From NCBI RefSeq assembly GCF_040869045.1, contig NW_027136915.1:682001-746000 (forward strand): a DNA stretch of 64,000 bases. The letters are read 5' to 3'. The notes under the pieces were generated by a model, which saw nothing but the letters and a program-made list of their open reading frames with translations, did not search any database and was not told the origin of the DNA. This document shows, piece by piece, positions 43,941-55,015 of this stretch. The stretch comes from Eurosta solidaginis (lineage: Eukaryota > Arthropoda > Insecta > Diptera > Tephritidae). Every line of letters begins with the position of its first letter. The stretch's first letter is position 1. Position numbers and translations under genes: made by a program.

Positions 43941-44591
43941 TTAAACTAAAGAAAAAAGAGGGGAATTTATGTTCCCGTTGTCAGCATTCATGGCAATCTT
44001 GGTTTTTGTGATGTAGAGAGATCCGTAAGCGTCTAACTTTCTGTTGTTGTGCACCGCTTTTATTAAATGAAGACTCTCTTCTACAGTGCCGATGCTGTGC
44101 TTTGTTGAGCTGTCGTCATTTGTCGTGTGAATATGCGCTGCTACTGCAGACCGATGAATTTGTTTATTGTTGGCGTGCTTTTCGTGTTCTTTGAAACTGT
44201 GCTTTGTTGATCTGTCGTCATTTGTCGTGTGAATATGCGCTGCTACTGCAGACCGATGAATTTGTTTATTGTTGGCGTGCTTTTCGTGTTCTTTGAAACT
44301 GTGCTTTGTTGAGCTGTCGTCATTTGTCGTGTGAATATGCGCTGCTACTGCAGACCGATGAATTTGTTTATTGTTGGCGTGCTTTTCGTGTTCTTTGAAA
44401 CTGTGCTTTGTTGAGCTGTCGTCATTTGTCGTGTGAATATGCACTGCTACTGCAGACCGATGAATTTGTTTATTGTTGGCGTGCTTTTCGTGTTCTTTGA
44501 AACGAACACGAAAAGCACGCCAACAATAAACAAATTCATCGGTCTGCAGTAGCAGCGCATATTCACACGACAAATGACGACAGCTCAACAA
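43941..44591 (-). pseudogene. PLE endonuclease tail with 34-aa tandem repeats
   Basis: An open frame of 216 codons. A 34-residue block (FKEHEKHANNKQIHRSAVAA, then HIHTTNDDSSTKHS) repeats four times, encoded by 102-bp DNA units that keep the frame. The tail is then SLHLIKAVHNNRKLDAYGSL and YITKTKIAMNADNGNINSPL. This is the end of a Penelope-type GIY-YIG endonuclease (RFKEH...SAVAEH...; LDAYESLYI...DNGNI), but the GIY-YIG core is missing. The first codons (44591 onward) lie in the inverted junction, so the start is accidental. The mirror copy on the plus strand (44503-44750) has one unit. Confidence 0.75.
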
Positions 44592-44840
44592 AGCACAGCA
44601 TCGGCACTGTAGAAGAGAGTCTTCATTTAATAAAAGCGGTGCACAACAACAGAAAGTTAGACGCTTACGAATCTCTCTACATCACAAAAACCAAGATTGC
44701 CAGGAATGCTGACAACGGGAACATAAATTCCCCTTCTTTTTTCTTTAGTTTAATACATACATATGTACGTTGTTTTGTAATTGATATAATATTGCTAATA
44801 TTTTCTATTTTGTTTATATTCTTGACTCCTTTGTTTTAGT

Positions 44841-44893
44841 AGCGCGACGCTGATGATGGACAGCAGGTCTGTCCGAAATGCATTTGTTGTGCC
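44841..44893 (+). ncRNA. Hammerhead-like ribozyme motif, right arm
   Basis: CTGATGA at 44850-44856, a T, stem II 44858-44863/44869-44874, GAAA 44875-44878, ATGCAT, a T, then TGTTGTGC, which pairs over eight positions with upstream GCGCGACG (wobbles included). Stem I is better than in the left arm. Confidence 0.7.
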
Positions 44894-46382
44894 AAATAAA
44901 AAATATATGTTGTTAGTGTATCAGTGTGTTTTTTATTTGACAAACTTATTTTGTAGTCAATAAAGGAAATTGGAGAAAAATCATTTTACATGAAGATATA
45001 GTCGAATTTGGCTGAAACTTCGCAAAGACAATATATTGCTTTCTTGCTATATGTCAAAATGTTACTACTTGCTATTGTAAAATGGATTTTGTAAATGAAC
45101 ACATTGTGCATTGACCAAATAGAGTAAATTTTGGGTATTTTTTGTCGATAATATAACAAAAACAGATACTTGAGTTTAAGTCATTTAAATACATCAAAGT
45201 GCATAAGTCCATCGGCGATTTCGTTGGAGCTTCCTAATTCCGAGAATTTCGATAAACATATGTCCATTTCCATGACATCGTCCTACGGTGATTCCGGCTT
45301 TTTCTATTCACCTGATTCACCTTCCCCGTTTTCATTCATCTGTGCCACAAAAAAAATATGTTCCATTGGGAGAAACTCTTCAGAGGTTATTAATTTTCCT
45401 CCCCACAAAGAGATTGACTGACTCCATCGGAGTACAGTTTTTTTTATAGCATGACATTGGTAAAAGATTGAAGAATTGTTTTGGTTGAATTCTATCTTAC
45501 TTGAGCAGATTTGTATTCAAAGTTAACTTCCTTGCTATCAAAAACGCTACAACTGCCTATAGAGCCTACTTTAAATGGCTATAATTACAAACTATTGTGT
45601 ATAGAAGAATATTTTTCTTAGAAAATAGGATATTGCTATTGCAATTTGCAAACTCACAAAGCAGTATAGATTGTATCTATTTGACCATATACCGCTAGGA
45701 AGAATATATGGAGGAACTTAAGAGCTTTTATAATGTATTGCCTTTCCTTCAATTGTTTAATCACCTATTGAGGACGTGCAAATGTAGGCTAGTACTTTTT
45801 AATGCAAGCCTTTTTATATGGCACATTGGTAACACTCATTTAGAAAGATGACAATTTTCGGAACAGAGATGTTGAATTATTTGTAATTTGCTTTTTTTAG
45901 TATTAAACTTTTAGGAAAATTTCAATATGAATACTTTTCCAGTTATCTTCTTCGTGCTTTATTGTAATTTAAATATGGAAAAAACTGGTCATCACGGACA
46001 ATAATTAAATTTTTGTGTTGATATTTTTTTATTTATTAATTAAATGCAACCATGTGATATTTGAGCGGGTTTTGTGCATGTACGACATTTTTCATAATTG
46101 ATTGGTACTAGAAAAGCGTGTGCACACTCAGCAAAGGCTGTATTCATTTGAATGTTTATTCTGTGTTGAAACATGTTTGTGTTTCATTCAATTACTTCAT
46201 TCTTTCTTCGAAGAGTTAAGAAGTGCATTTTTTTCCACTACTGAATGAAGAATGGGTTGACTTTTAAGCCACATTCCTTAGCAAGGAATGAATGAATGAA
46301 GAGAACGAATTCTTAAATCAATGATTTAAAATTTCAAATGATATTGCACAGTTTTACAGCTCTGATATCTATCTCGCTTAGT

Positions 46383-47180
46383 TTATGCCGTTATAGGGTA
46401 CCGTTATGCGAACAAAATGAATATACTTTGCGAGCTGTGCTGAGTATAATAATGCTTCTGTTATTATGTAACGAAAAAAGGCAGAAAAGTGATTCCACTT
46501 TCACGTTTCAATATTTATTTTAATACGTAATTTAATTTGAATTTAATTATTGGAATTGAGATTTGGCATTGCCTATTATACTTTATTAATTCCAGGTAAC
46601 AAAATAAGAGAAGGAAGATGTTGTATTTAAATAAATATATCGTAGTAGATCTATTTTATATACCTACTACTAATTATATCTACACTACCTAGTTCTAAGT
46701 ACGGCAAACTGTAAGCTTTATATATTAAATAAACTAGTTGATTCTAACTACAACAGGACTGTCCTTGAGATTCTAGCCCCCAGTATCGGTGCAATTGACT
46801 TTTCGGATCTAACACCATAGAAGAGTCGCCGAATAGGGGGATGGTCACATGAGGAGAGCTCCGTATCTGGTATTGCATAAAAAGTCAAAAATGTTAAAAA
46901 AAAAAACTTTTAAATTTTATCAGATGCTTATAGCTTGACATCACTTGTTCAGCTATGTTATCTATGGACTATTGCTAGGGTCTGTCTTTATGATCACAAC
47001 CTCCACTATCGGTGCAATTGCCTTTTTGGGTTTAACATCATAGACACGTCACCGAGTATGGAAGATGGTCACATGACGATAGAACCGTGTGGCTTGATGA
47101 CTGCAATTCTGGCACATTAGCTTAGGATTGAAATATAATTTGTAAAAAAACACAAATGAACTTTGAATAATATTTTGCAA
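46383..47180. other. Unit 2 spacer with a diverged internal duplication
   Basis: 46776-46878 and 46995-47110 are diverged copies ('tatcggtgcaattg', 'taacaYcatagaMRMgtc', 'gatggtcacatga'). No gene seen. Confidence 0.6.
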
Positions 47181-47382
47181 TGTTCATCGTCTTTACAATT
47201 GCAGTTAATTTGATATATTAGGTTGTGTTGTTGGTCTTTCTTTATTTTGTCTTTGATTTTTGTAAATTTAATTTGATAATTTTGATTGAGCTTTAGGCCA
47301 GATTATTGAATAAAACTTCTTTTTTAGTAGTATTCAAAATATATTTATTTTTCGATATTTCGACTTCAATCTGAAGTCATCA

Positions 47383-49183
47383 TCAAGAATACATATGGAT
47401 ATGTATGATTTTTGTAAATATTGATCCGAGTGTGTGATGTGGTCGAGAGGCAAAGTTTATTTTGTTGTTGGGTATGAATGTGCTTAATATTTTGTTATCT
47501 GTTAAACCTGGTAGGTATGCTATGCCAGTAACTCTTTTGGGTTGTATGTTTGTTGTTGCATTATTACTGCCTCTTTCATTTCTATCAATATTTGTTGTAA
47601 TCCATTTTTCCATAAGTGCGTTAGGGTATCCGATTTTATATAGAATACTTCTAATTTTCATGTTGTTTTGTTGTCTGAACTCCTGGTCGCTGAGTTTTGT
47701 CGATAAAGTTTTTGGCAGTATTTCTTTTCTGTGACCAAGGATGATTTGAATTAAAGTTGATTATCCTAGATGATGCTACAGCTTTCGTGTACCAGTTCGT
47801 TGTAATCACGTTGTTGAGCCGGTAAATTTCCATATCAAGGTAGGCTAGTTCCATGTTTTGTTCACCTTCCATAGTAAATTTGATTTTTGTGTGTTGAGCA
47901 TTAATTGTCTTGAGAATAACCTCCACGTCCGAATTTTTAATTATGGGAAAAACGTCGTCTATATATTTATTTATGTATTTTATATGTATGTTTTTCGACT
48001 TAAGTTCTGCGATACTGCCGTCCAGTATTTTGTCTAGAACGATGTCCGCTACCGTCGGAGATAGGGGATTTCACATGGGCATTCCATATATTTGTTGGTA
48101 AGTGACTCCATCAAAAACTAGGTAATTATTATCACGCAGAAAAAATTCAAGGGCAGCTTGAAAATTTTTCTTTGGAATTGATGCTGGGCTTTTGAAGAAT
48201 TGGCCATTGTTGCATTATAGTTCGGATCGCTATATGTATGGGTATGTTGTTAAAAAGTGATACCACATCAAAAGATACTAATATTTCATCCTCTTCTATT
48301 GAGATGTGCTTGAGGTTCTCCTTTAATTGTAATGAATTTTTGATGTTGTATGCTTCCGAGATGATGCTTTTTAATATTTTCCTATAAATTTTGCCAATTT
48401 GTAACATGGAACATTCAGTGATGATGCAATGTGTCTTAGTGGGTTATTTTGTTTGTGCATTTTAGGGAGTCCGTATAGTCTTGGTGCTGTAGCTGCATAT
48501 CATGTCAGCTGGTGCTTTATCTTTGCGTCAATACTTTTTTGTCTGTACATTTCCTTTACGAGTGCATTATTCTTTCTTAACAATTGTTGCGTTGGGTCAA
48601 TTCTCATAGTCTTATATGTTTGTTTGTCACTTAAAAGGTCTTTCATTTTATAATTGTATTCGGTTTTGCACATTATGACCGTTTTGTTACCTTTATATGC
48701 ATTTGTGATAATTATTGATTGTTTGTGCTTGTTAACTATCTGTTTTGTTTCTTCAAAAACTTTCAAAATTAATTTCTTTTCAAGTCCGCATTTTACTTTG
48801 TTTTTGTAACTTCTTATTCTACTAGCAATATTGCACCTAATCCTGTCTTTTTCCTTTTCGTCCTCAATCATTTGTAAGCCTTGTCCGATATCGGCAATCA
48901 AATGTATTGGCGAGAAGGATTTCTTTGATACTGGTAACGCAAACTTGTTCCCCAGTGATAATAGCCAGCGGCACACTTTTGGTATATTAATATCCGTTTG
49001 GTTGATCAACCAATCCTCGTTCAAACGTAACCCATATTTCTCAAAGCTTCTCTCTATATGTGTTTGAATTTTGGAGTTAACTTGCTTGCTGTAATGTCTC
49101 TTAAATGTTGTTTGTGGTTTTCTGTAATTAAATGGAAGTCCTTTTTTCAAGTCTCTTCCGTAGGTCTTCGCAGATGTGGCCAA
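47383..49183 (-). pseudogene. PLE reverse transcriptase, nearly full length, frameshifted
   Basis: Minus-strand pieces in order. 49183-48500 is the N-terminal region (WLLSLGNKFALPVSKKSFSP and EKEKDRIRCNIASRIRSYKN). 48407-48147 has LVSFDVVSLFNNIPIHIAIR with the first catalytic Asp. An open stretch with stops then carries GVTYQQIYGMPM, NPLSPTVADIVLDKIL and the catalytic KYIDDVF. 47926-47651 covers the region after the palm (ITTNWYTKAVASSRIINFNS and NHPWSQKRN). 47661-47383 is the linker. The RT is of Penelope type. Stops after GMPM and several frame changes inactivate it. Confidence 0.88.
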
Positions 49184-49291
49184 TAGTTTTGAGTAACATT
49201 TTTATTCTTATGTTTGTTTCCTTTATTTCCACGATTAAAATTCTTGATAGAAACTCCGTTTAAATTTTCTTCAACACACCGTAATATAATA

Positions 49292-49640
49292 TATGATAAT
49301 ATGTCAAATTAACTGCAATGGTAAAGACGAAGAACATTGCAATAAAGTATACATAGGCACAACGAAGAGAGCTTTGAGAATTAAAATTAACGAGCACAAA
49401 GCATACGCGAAAACAAAAAGATGTCCACTGCGTTGGCTCAACACCTGACAAAAAGCGATCATACAGCGGATTTTGGTAACGCGCAAGTATTAGACATAGA
49501 AGGAAATACGAAGAAAAGACTAACATAGAAGGGCTTCGTATCCAACAACAAATATAATGTACAATGAACTTCAAAGAAGATGTTGATGGAATAAATAGCG
49601 CTTACAAATCTGTGATACAAAACAAATGGCGAACAGCTGG
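49292..49640 (+). pseudogene. PLE GIY-YIG endonuclease end (unit 2)
   Basis: Plus-strand KVYIGTTKRALRIKINEHKA, then after one frame change HLTKSDHTADFGNAQVLDIE and MNFKEDVDGINSAYKSVIQN. It lacks the first part of the nuclease present in unit 1. Inverted relative to the RT half to its left. Confidence 0.8.
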
Positions 49641-49818
49641 GTTAGAGTGTGGATGTTTAATTCTAATGTTAAGTGTTAAAATGTTTGTATAAATGTAAAT
49701 AAATGCCACTCGTTAAAAAACTGTGTAACTATATATTAAGGTATGTATGTACGTGAAAAATTTTAAGTGTTTTAAATATTAAATAAATGTGTTTTCTTGT
49801 TTTAAATAAAGATAATTA

Positions 49819-49863
49819 ATCCCTGAAGAGGACACAATATCGTCTCGAAACGCGTCGGGGTTA
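49819..49863 (+). ncRNA. Hammerhead-like motif, PLE 3' region (unit 2)
   Basis: CTGAAGA (fits CUGANGA), GACA/TCTC weak stem II, GAAA, ACGCGT, C, GGGG. The core is better than the unit 1 copy but stem II has a C-C mismatch. Confidence 0.5.
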
Positions 49864-50209
49864 GAAAAGAAAAATTAAGTTTTTGCTTTAAACTCAAGGG
49901 CCAATACAGCTCTGAATAAGTACAAAACAATGAATTTTCCTTGGCCTAAATCAGAAAAATTTTTCAAACTTTACCATTGACTTATTTACAGGCGATTTTG
50001 AACGAATAAAAAAATAAAAGTTTATAATGGACTCAACTACATGTAAACGTATCAAAAGAAATCTCTCTTACATTAGCATAGGATGAAAAGCTTTTTGTAA
50101 ATTTGAAACTTGCCTAATTCGGCTTACACAAAATCCTTATTTTTGATTTTGAAAATTAAAAAAAAATCGACTTTTGGAAAAATGTGAATATATTGCGTAA
50201 ATTTGCATA

Positions 50210-50860
50210 ACTTTTTTTCTCCTTTTCAGGAACTCCAGAACTTTTTAGAAGCTTCTCAGAAAACCATTTTTTTTTTGATTTAGAAATTTTTTTTTAAATG
50301 TTCGACTTTTGAAAAAATGTGTACATTGGGCGTAAATTTGCAGAACTTTTTTTCTCCTTTTAAGGAACTTCAGAAGTTTTTAAAAGCTACTCAGAACACC
50401 AATTTTTTTTTGATTTAAATTTTTTTTTTAATTCGACTTTTGGAAAAATGTGAATATTGGGCGTAGATTTGCAGAACTTTTTTCTTTTCAGGAGCTCCAG
50501 AACTTTTAAAAGCTACTCAGAACAGCATTTTTTTTTTATTTTAAAAGTTTTTTAAATTTCCGACCTTTGGGAAAATGTCAATATTAGGCGTAAATTTGCC
50601 GAACTTTTTTTCTCCTTTTCAGGAACTCCAGAACTTTTTAAAAGCTGCTCAGAACACGATTTTTTTTATTTTAAAAAATTGTTTAAATTTTTGACTTTTG
50701 AAACAATGTATATATTGGGCGTAAATTTGCTGAACTCTTTTTTCCTTTTCAGGAACTCCAGAACATTTTTAAAGCTACTCAGAACAGCAATTTGTTTTTT
50801 GATTTTATAAATTTAAAAAAAAATTCGACTTTTGGAAAAATCCGTATTATTAATTTTGCA
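50210..50860. repeat. 128-bp degenerate tandem repeat, unit 3
   Basis: The same array as 35440-36060, with minor length differences in T-runs. Confidence 0.88.
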
Positions 50861-51220
50861 AAGTATTTCGGAACTTCATGCAGACACGCGGAAACCAAAC
50901 ATTTGAATCACGAGTGTAAAATCAATATGAGTTTAAAATTTGAAATTCCCTACCAGATCCTATCCTACCTAAAAGAGCTCTCTTTGGTGGTAAAGGAACT
51001 TGTAGCATTACTTTAAATGCACTTCTTTTAAATGGTACAATATACATACATTCATACCGACCACCCAAGTACTCAAGTTAAACCAACAGACATAATGTGA
51101 ATAAGCGAGAGCTCAACATCACTTGTGCATGCCGACACACACGACACTTATTTGGTTACATTTGTCATCCAGTCACATTGACCAAAACTCTTATCGATCA
51201 GTCAATGGTCAATGTGACTG

Positions 51221-52985
51221 CCAAAATATTTATATGTAATATCTATATGTATCTAATTGCACGTGTCTATAAATAGGTCACTATAATAATAGTATGCTGA
51301 CTTGGCATATATGCGGCCACCGTGGTGTGATGGTAGCGTGCTTCGCCTATCACACCGTATGCCCTGGGTTCAACTCCCGGGCAAAGCAACATCAAAATTT
51401 TAGAAATAAGATTTTTCAATTAGAAGAAAATTTTTCTTAGCGGGGTCGCCCCTCGGCAGTGTCTGGCAAGCGCTCCGATTGTATTTCTGCCATGAAAAGC
51501 TCTCAGTGAAAACTCATCTGCCTTGCAGATGCCGTTCGGTGTCGGCATAAAACATGTAGGTTCCGTCCGGCCAATTTGTAGGGAAAAATCAAGAGGAGCA
51601 CGACGCAAATTGGAAGAGAAGCTCGGCCTTAGATCTCTTCGGAGGTTATCGCGCCTTACATTTATTTTTTTTTTTTTAAGTATTAGTGTAAACACGTATT
51701 TGTAATGTACGAAATTTTGAATAAAAGAGGAAGCATTTTCCAATAAAGAATCAATAATTTTCAACAAGCGCGTTTAAATTGTTTACATATTTCAGACTCC
51801 TAGTGGTTGAGCTTTCTAGCCGCTATTTAACAAACAAAAAAGTCGTATATGTGTTTTTGAATTTTGAATAAGCGTTTGGGATAACGCATGGGCATCCGCC
51901 ACGAATTAATGTTTAGATATTGCTACTTTTGAAAATATAATCAAATACAAACTTATAACTAAACGAAATATATACAAAACATTTAATTGTAAATATATTC
52001 TCGTTTGGTAGAAAATGTTGCTTGTTCGATGGGTTTCCGGCACACAATAGTTTTATAGCAATGTTCCTTGGATGGATTATGGGTGAAAATTATTGTTTGG
52101 GTTTGGTGAATAATATCGTGTGGACTTGAAAATTTCCCTGTGCTCGCCAAAGCTTTCGTTATGGGTGAAGGTATCCCAGCACATTAGCTCAGATGACTTA
52201 TTACCATTTAATTTATGAAAATTTTAGGATTTTTTTGTTTGTTGTACGCGCGCTTATTGTCGGTTTATGAGCATCCTGCCCCACAGCACACACAAAGGAT
52301 TTTGAATACTACGGCTTTAGTCCTTACTGGACTTCACGCGCTGAGGACAAAAGTTTAAAAATTAAATACACGGACTATTACCAAATATTCATCGCGCATC
52401 CACGACGTGCATATGCCCAACGTTAAAATTGTTCTTTTCTTCTGCCACAGTTATGCCCTGCAAGCAGAATCCAACAGCAACAACGGTTCTATATACCGTT
52501 TTCTGTTGTACTCATTTCCAACCTAATCAAACCTTCTTTACCATCACCTACACGCCGGCATTGTCTGCCATATACGTCCTTGGTAGTTCATTCATAACTT
52601 TAGCTAAAAGATCCAAATTTTTATCCTTTGTTGAATTCATTTGGTTAATATTCAAAATATATTTTCAGGCTAGTGCTTGGGCGACCCGATTTGTTCACAC
52701 CAAAAAAGGGAAGTTGACTGGCGACATGGGCAATTCCGTGAGGAGTAGGACACCCACTCATACATGGTTCCGATCTTGAGATGCAGTGAACCATGTGTTG
52801 GAACTATTTGAATGTCGAGGTTAGGGAAGTATACATAACTTACAAGCCTATAAGAATTATTACTTTGCGTACTTTTGGTTTGTCTTTTTCTAGGTAACTT
52901 GCCAACGACATGGGAAGTCGGGCGTACCACTCGAGAGGGCAAAGTACGCCCAACGCGGGGAACACCCACCCCTGACAACTACAGG
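51221..52985. other. Unit 3 non-coding part
   Basis: Matches 36437-37860 apart from the SINE. No gene recognised in it. Confidence 0.6.
51315..51677 (+). mobile_element. tRNA-derived SINE, copy 3
   Basis: A box TGGTGTGATGG and B box GGTTCAACTCC, a full-length body and a T tail. Relative to unit 2 (36546-36574), about 29 bp of target are missing, so no duplication flanks it. Confidence 0.9.
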
Positions 52986-53570
52986 GGATAGGACACCAAG
53001 CTCAGGCATTCCACCTTGTCAGATTGGGAGAAAGGGTGAACAATTCCAAGTGTTTCTGTAAAATGCCGTGGTTGACTGTATGAAAGGCCTTAGATTAGCC
53101 TAGCGCTAAGGGTGTTGCTCTGTAGTGGGCTTCTTGATTCAGTCCACATTTATCTGTGTGTTGATGGCGTTTAGCGCGGTTGTGGTGCTATGTAATCTTT
53201 ATAAGACATGCTTATGTTACACAGCATAAAAAATAAAAAACAACACCTGTGAGTCGTTTCACTTCTTTTTTACTTGAATACATCCGTCGTTGGCGGGAGG
53301 AGTATCGGTGGGGTGTCGGATGCCAATGTTGCATCGGCTGCCAGCTGACGCATTTTACAAATCCTACGCTTACTATGGAAGTGTCTGGCGAGCGATGAGA
53401 ACTTCCTATCATTCGTATGGGGGCGTCCAATTTGATCTGCCAACATCTCACCTCTACTATCAGCTTGTATATCCGAATTCCCCAGATCGTGGTGGGAATT
53501 AAAGTCGCCAAAAAATATGGTTTTCACAAGTAAGAAGGCCACTGATATCAGGGTGATATCCACTAGGCCA
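52986..53570 (-). pseudogene. LINE relic: endonuclease and RT fragments (unit 3)
   Basis: The same relic as 37860-38490: FFGDFNSHHDLGNSDIQADS on minus at about 53540-53440 and the TTTALNAINTQ RT block near 53190-53150. Inherited by unit duplication. Confidence 0.75.
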
Positions 53571-54127
53571 GATGACAGGAGGGATGGAGAGGTTGGTAAT
53601 TTCTAAATTCTTATCTCCTGGACAAATACACCTTGACGTTCTAGGACATTATCCCCGAGATAGACATAGGAACTGCTAAGCCAATAAATCAATGACATTT
53701 TCCATTCTCACCAAACATTGACAAATTGATGGGATATCAAAAAAAAAATAAAAAAAATTTAGTTAAACGGTTTTATTGAAAAACAATACATATATTAAGC
53801 AATAATAATACTAAAAGTGAATTCATGAATGAATTTCTTTTTTCGCCCAAATCATTTTGATATATAGAAGTCTATATCTATCAGAGCTGTTGTTCGGGCG
53901 GGGATAAATGGAGCCGGAATTCCTCGTGAATTCCGGAAACGGGGAACCTATGGGGAGCCGGCTCTTGAAACTCGCGATAATGAAACGGAAAACTTACCAG
54001 CTGTGCCTAGCTGTCCAACAACAAACAGATAAGTTAAATATCCAAAGATGTAAAATATATATATATATGATAGCCTGTCGCACAGGCCTTTATTAAAAAT
54101 ATAAAAGGATGAAATAAAAATGTATTG

Positions 54128-54653
54128 TTTTTGTTTTTAGCACCCTTCGAAATTAAAAAATAACAATAATTATCATTAGAAAAAACATTATTGTTCTGGA
54201 CTTGAGCTCGATTCGAACCTTGAATGATTTATCAATAGGCCGATAAAAACAAAAACAATTGTTAATAAACCATGAGCACTTGGGAATGTCAAACAAAGTA
54301 ATTGACAATAAACAAAAATCCAGCATTGTCAGTGATTTGCACCAGATGGCGCAACACTGAATAAATATAGTTGGTAAAAAGGAATAGAAGTAGCAAATTT
54401 GCCAGTCAAACAAACCACCGCTGTATAGCTAAATGATTAGCGCAGCATGCCTCAAGCGTACTGATGATGAAGGCTTAGCACCCTTCGAAATGGATCTATC
54501 TGCGCAGCTATGACAGGTTGTCTGAAAAATTTTCTACTTACTATTCCAAAAACAAAATACAATTTTTCAAATTTAGAAAAATTAAAAAATAACAATAATT
54601 ATCATTTGAATAAAATTATTGTTCTGGTTTGAGCTCGATTCGAACCTTGAATG
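54128..54653 (+). mobile_element. Retrozyme-like dimeric insertion with hammerhead
   Basis: 526 bp flanked by a 14-bp direct repeat ATAAAAATGTATTG (54114-54127 and 54654-54667). The end block (ATTAAAAAATAACAATAATT through GAGCTCGATTCGAACCTTGA plus ATGAT) occurs twice, near 54152-54229 and 54580-54653. AGCACCCTTCGAAAT also occurs twice (54139 and 54477). This gives one full monomer of about 426 bp and one partial monomer lacking about 88 bp. No protein. It carries an A-box-like TAGCTAAATGATTAGC and a hammerhead motif. Confidence 0.75.
54436..54508 (+). ncRNA. Hammerhead-like ribozyme motif in the retrozyme-like insertion
   Basis: CTGATGA (54461-54467), a T, stem II GAAGG/CCTTC (54469-54473/54482-54486) with loop CTTAGCAC, GAAA (54487-54490), a short ATGGAT stem III, C, then TATCTGCGC, which can pair with upstream GCGCA and TA across an internal loop. 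The layout matches the motif at 44841. Confidence 0.65.
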
Positions 54654-55015
54654 ATAAAAATGTATTGGCAAACACTCACCTGGTGGATCGCTGATAGAAC
54701 AATAAGGGCGATACTATAGCTGTTCGTCCCTTTTATAGGCTATAAGGAACTGATGCCATTTAACGTATCCGTATGATGGAACAAAATCCAAGAAAGGAAA
54801 AAAACGCAACGAGTACTTGCAGCGAGTCTTCTACCAGCGACCCCTTCAGGTGAGGTTTGTAGTTGATAATGCAGACTTTAACATGCCGCCCGCCTTGCAG
54901 CATCACTGCAATATAAATTCAATATTAATGTATAAACTTCATTATAAATTCGATTACGTATAAACTTCATTATAAATTCATTTTTTCTTAACGCTAAAGG
55001 TTTTTGCTTGCCAGC

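Larger units (their letters stand above)
43642..44987. mobile_element. Hairpin-shaped Penelope-like fragment
   Basis: A 1346-bp insertion specific to unit 2. It is flanked by ACATAAAGATATA (43629-43641) and ACATGAAGATATA (44988-45000), a 13-bp duplication with one mismatch. The two halves are inverted copies of a PLE 3' end, meeting near 44497-44505. The left arm is longer by three 102-bp units. Each arm has a hammerhead-like motif (43801-43852 minus, 44841-44893 plus). Confidence 0.88.
38769..46374. mobile_element. hAT-like element in unit 2 (with insertions)
   Basis: Ends CAGAGCTGT (38769) and ACAGCTCTG (46374). Perfect 8-bp duplication ATATCTAT at 38761-38768 and 46375-46382. It holds a solo BEL LTR in the left terminal repeat, a Helentron-like element and a PLE hairpin. 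The remaining sequence is collinear with 21449-23546. Confidence 0.85.
47181..49880. mobile_element. Rearranged Penelope-like element (unit 2)
   Basis: From left: an endonuclease scrap on minus (47181-47275); a PLE end-like block with a degenerate ribozyme motif (47351-47390, minus); the RT half on minus (47383-49290); then the endonuclease and 3' end on plus (49292-49880). In unit 1 the corresponding RT end and endonuclease are collinear on plus, so the RT half has been inverted in one lineage. Confidence 0.8.
35242..50020. repeat. Tandem large unit 2
   Basis: Starts TTTATAATGGACTCAACTAC at 35245; the same start recurs at 50021, a period of 14776 bp. Subtracting insertions (SINE, BEL LTR, Helentron-like, two PLEs) leaves a core of roughly 7 kb shared with units 1 and 3. 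No host gene recognised. Confidence 0.9.
53891..54893 (-). repeat. 3' LTR of the BEL element, with a 526-bp insertion
   Basis: TGTTAAAGTCTGC start at 54893 and CCCGAACA end at 53891. The insertion at 54128-54653 accounts for the extra length over the 443-bp 5' LTR. Confidence 0.92.

Noticed and set aside
43941..44591. A novel 216-residue repeat protein
   Set aside because: The repeats are a tandem expansion of a PLE endonuclease tail, and the first codons fall in the inverted arm. Not an independent gene.
47351..47390. Hammerhead-like motif on minus (TTGATGA, T, GACTTC/GAAGTC stem, GAAA)
   Set aside because: The essential C at core position 3 is a T, and flanking stems I and III are poor. 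Kept only as a relic supporting the PLE end call.
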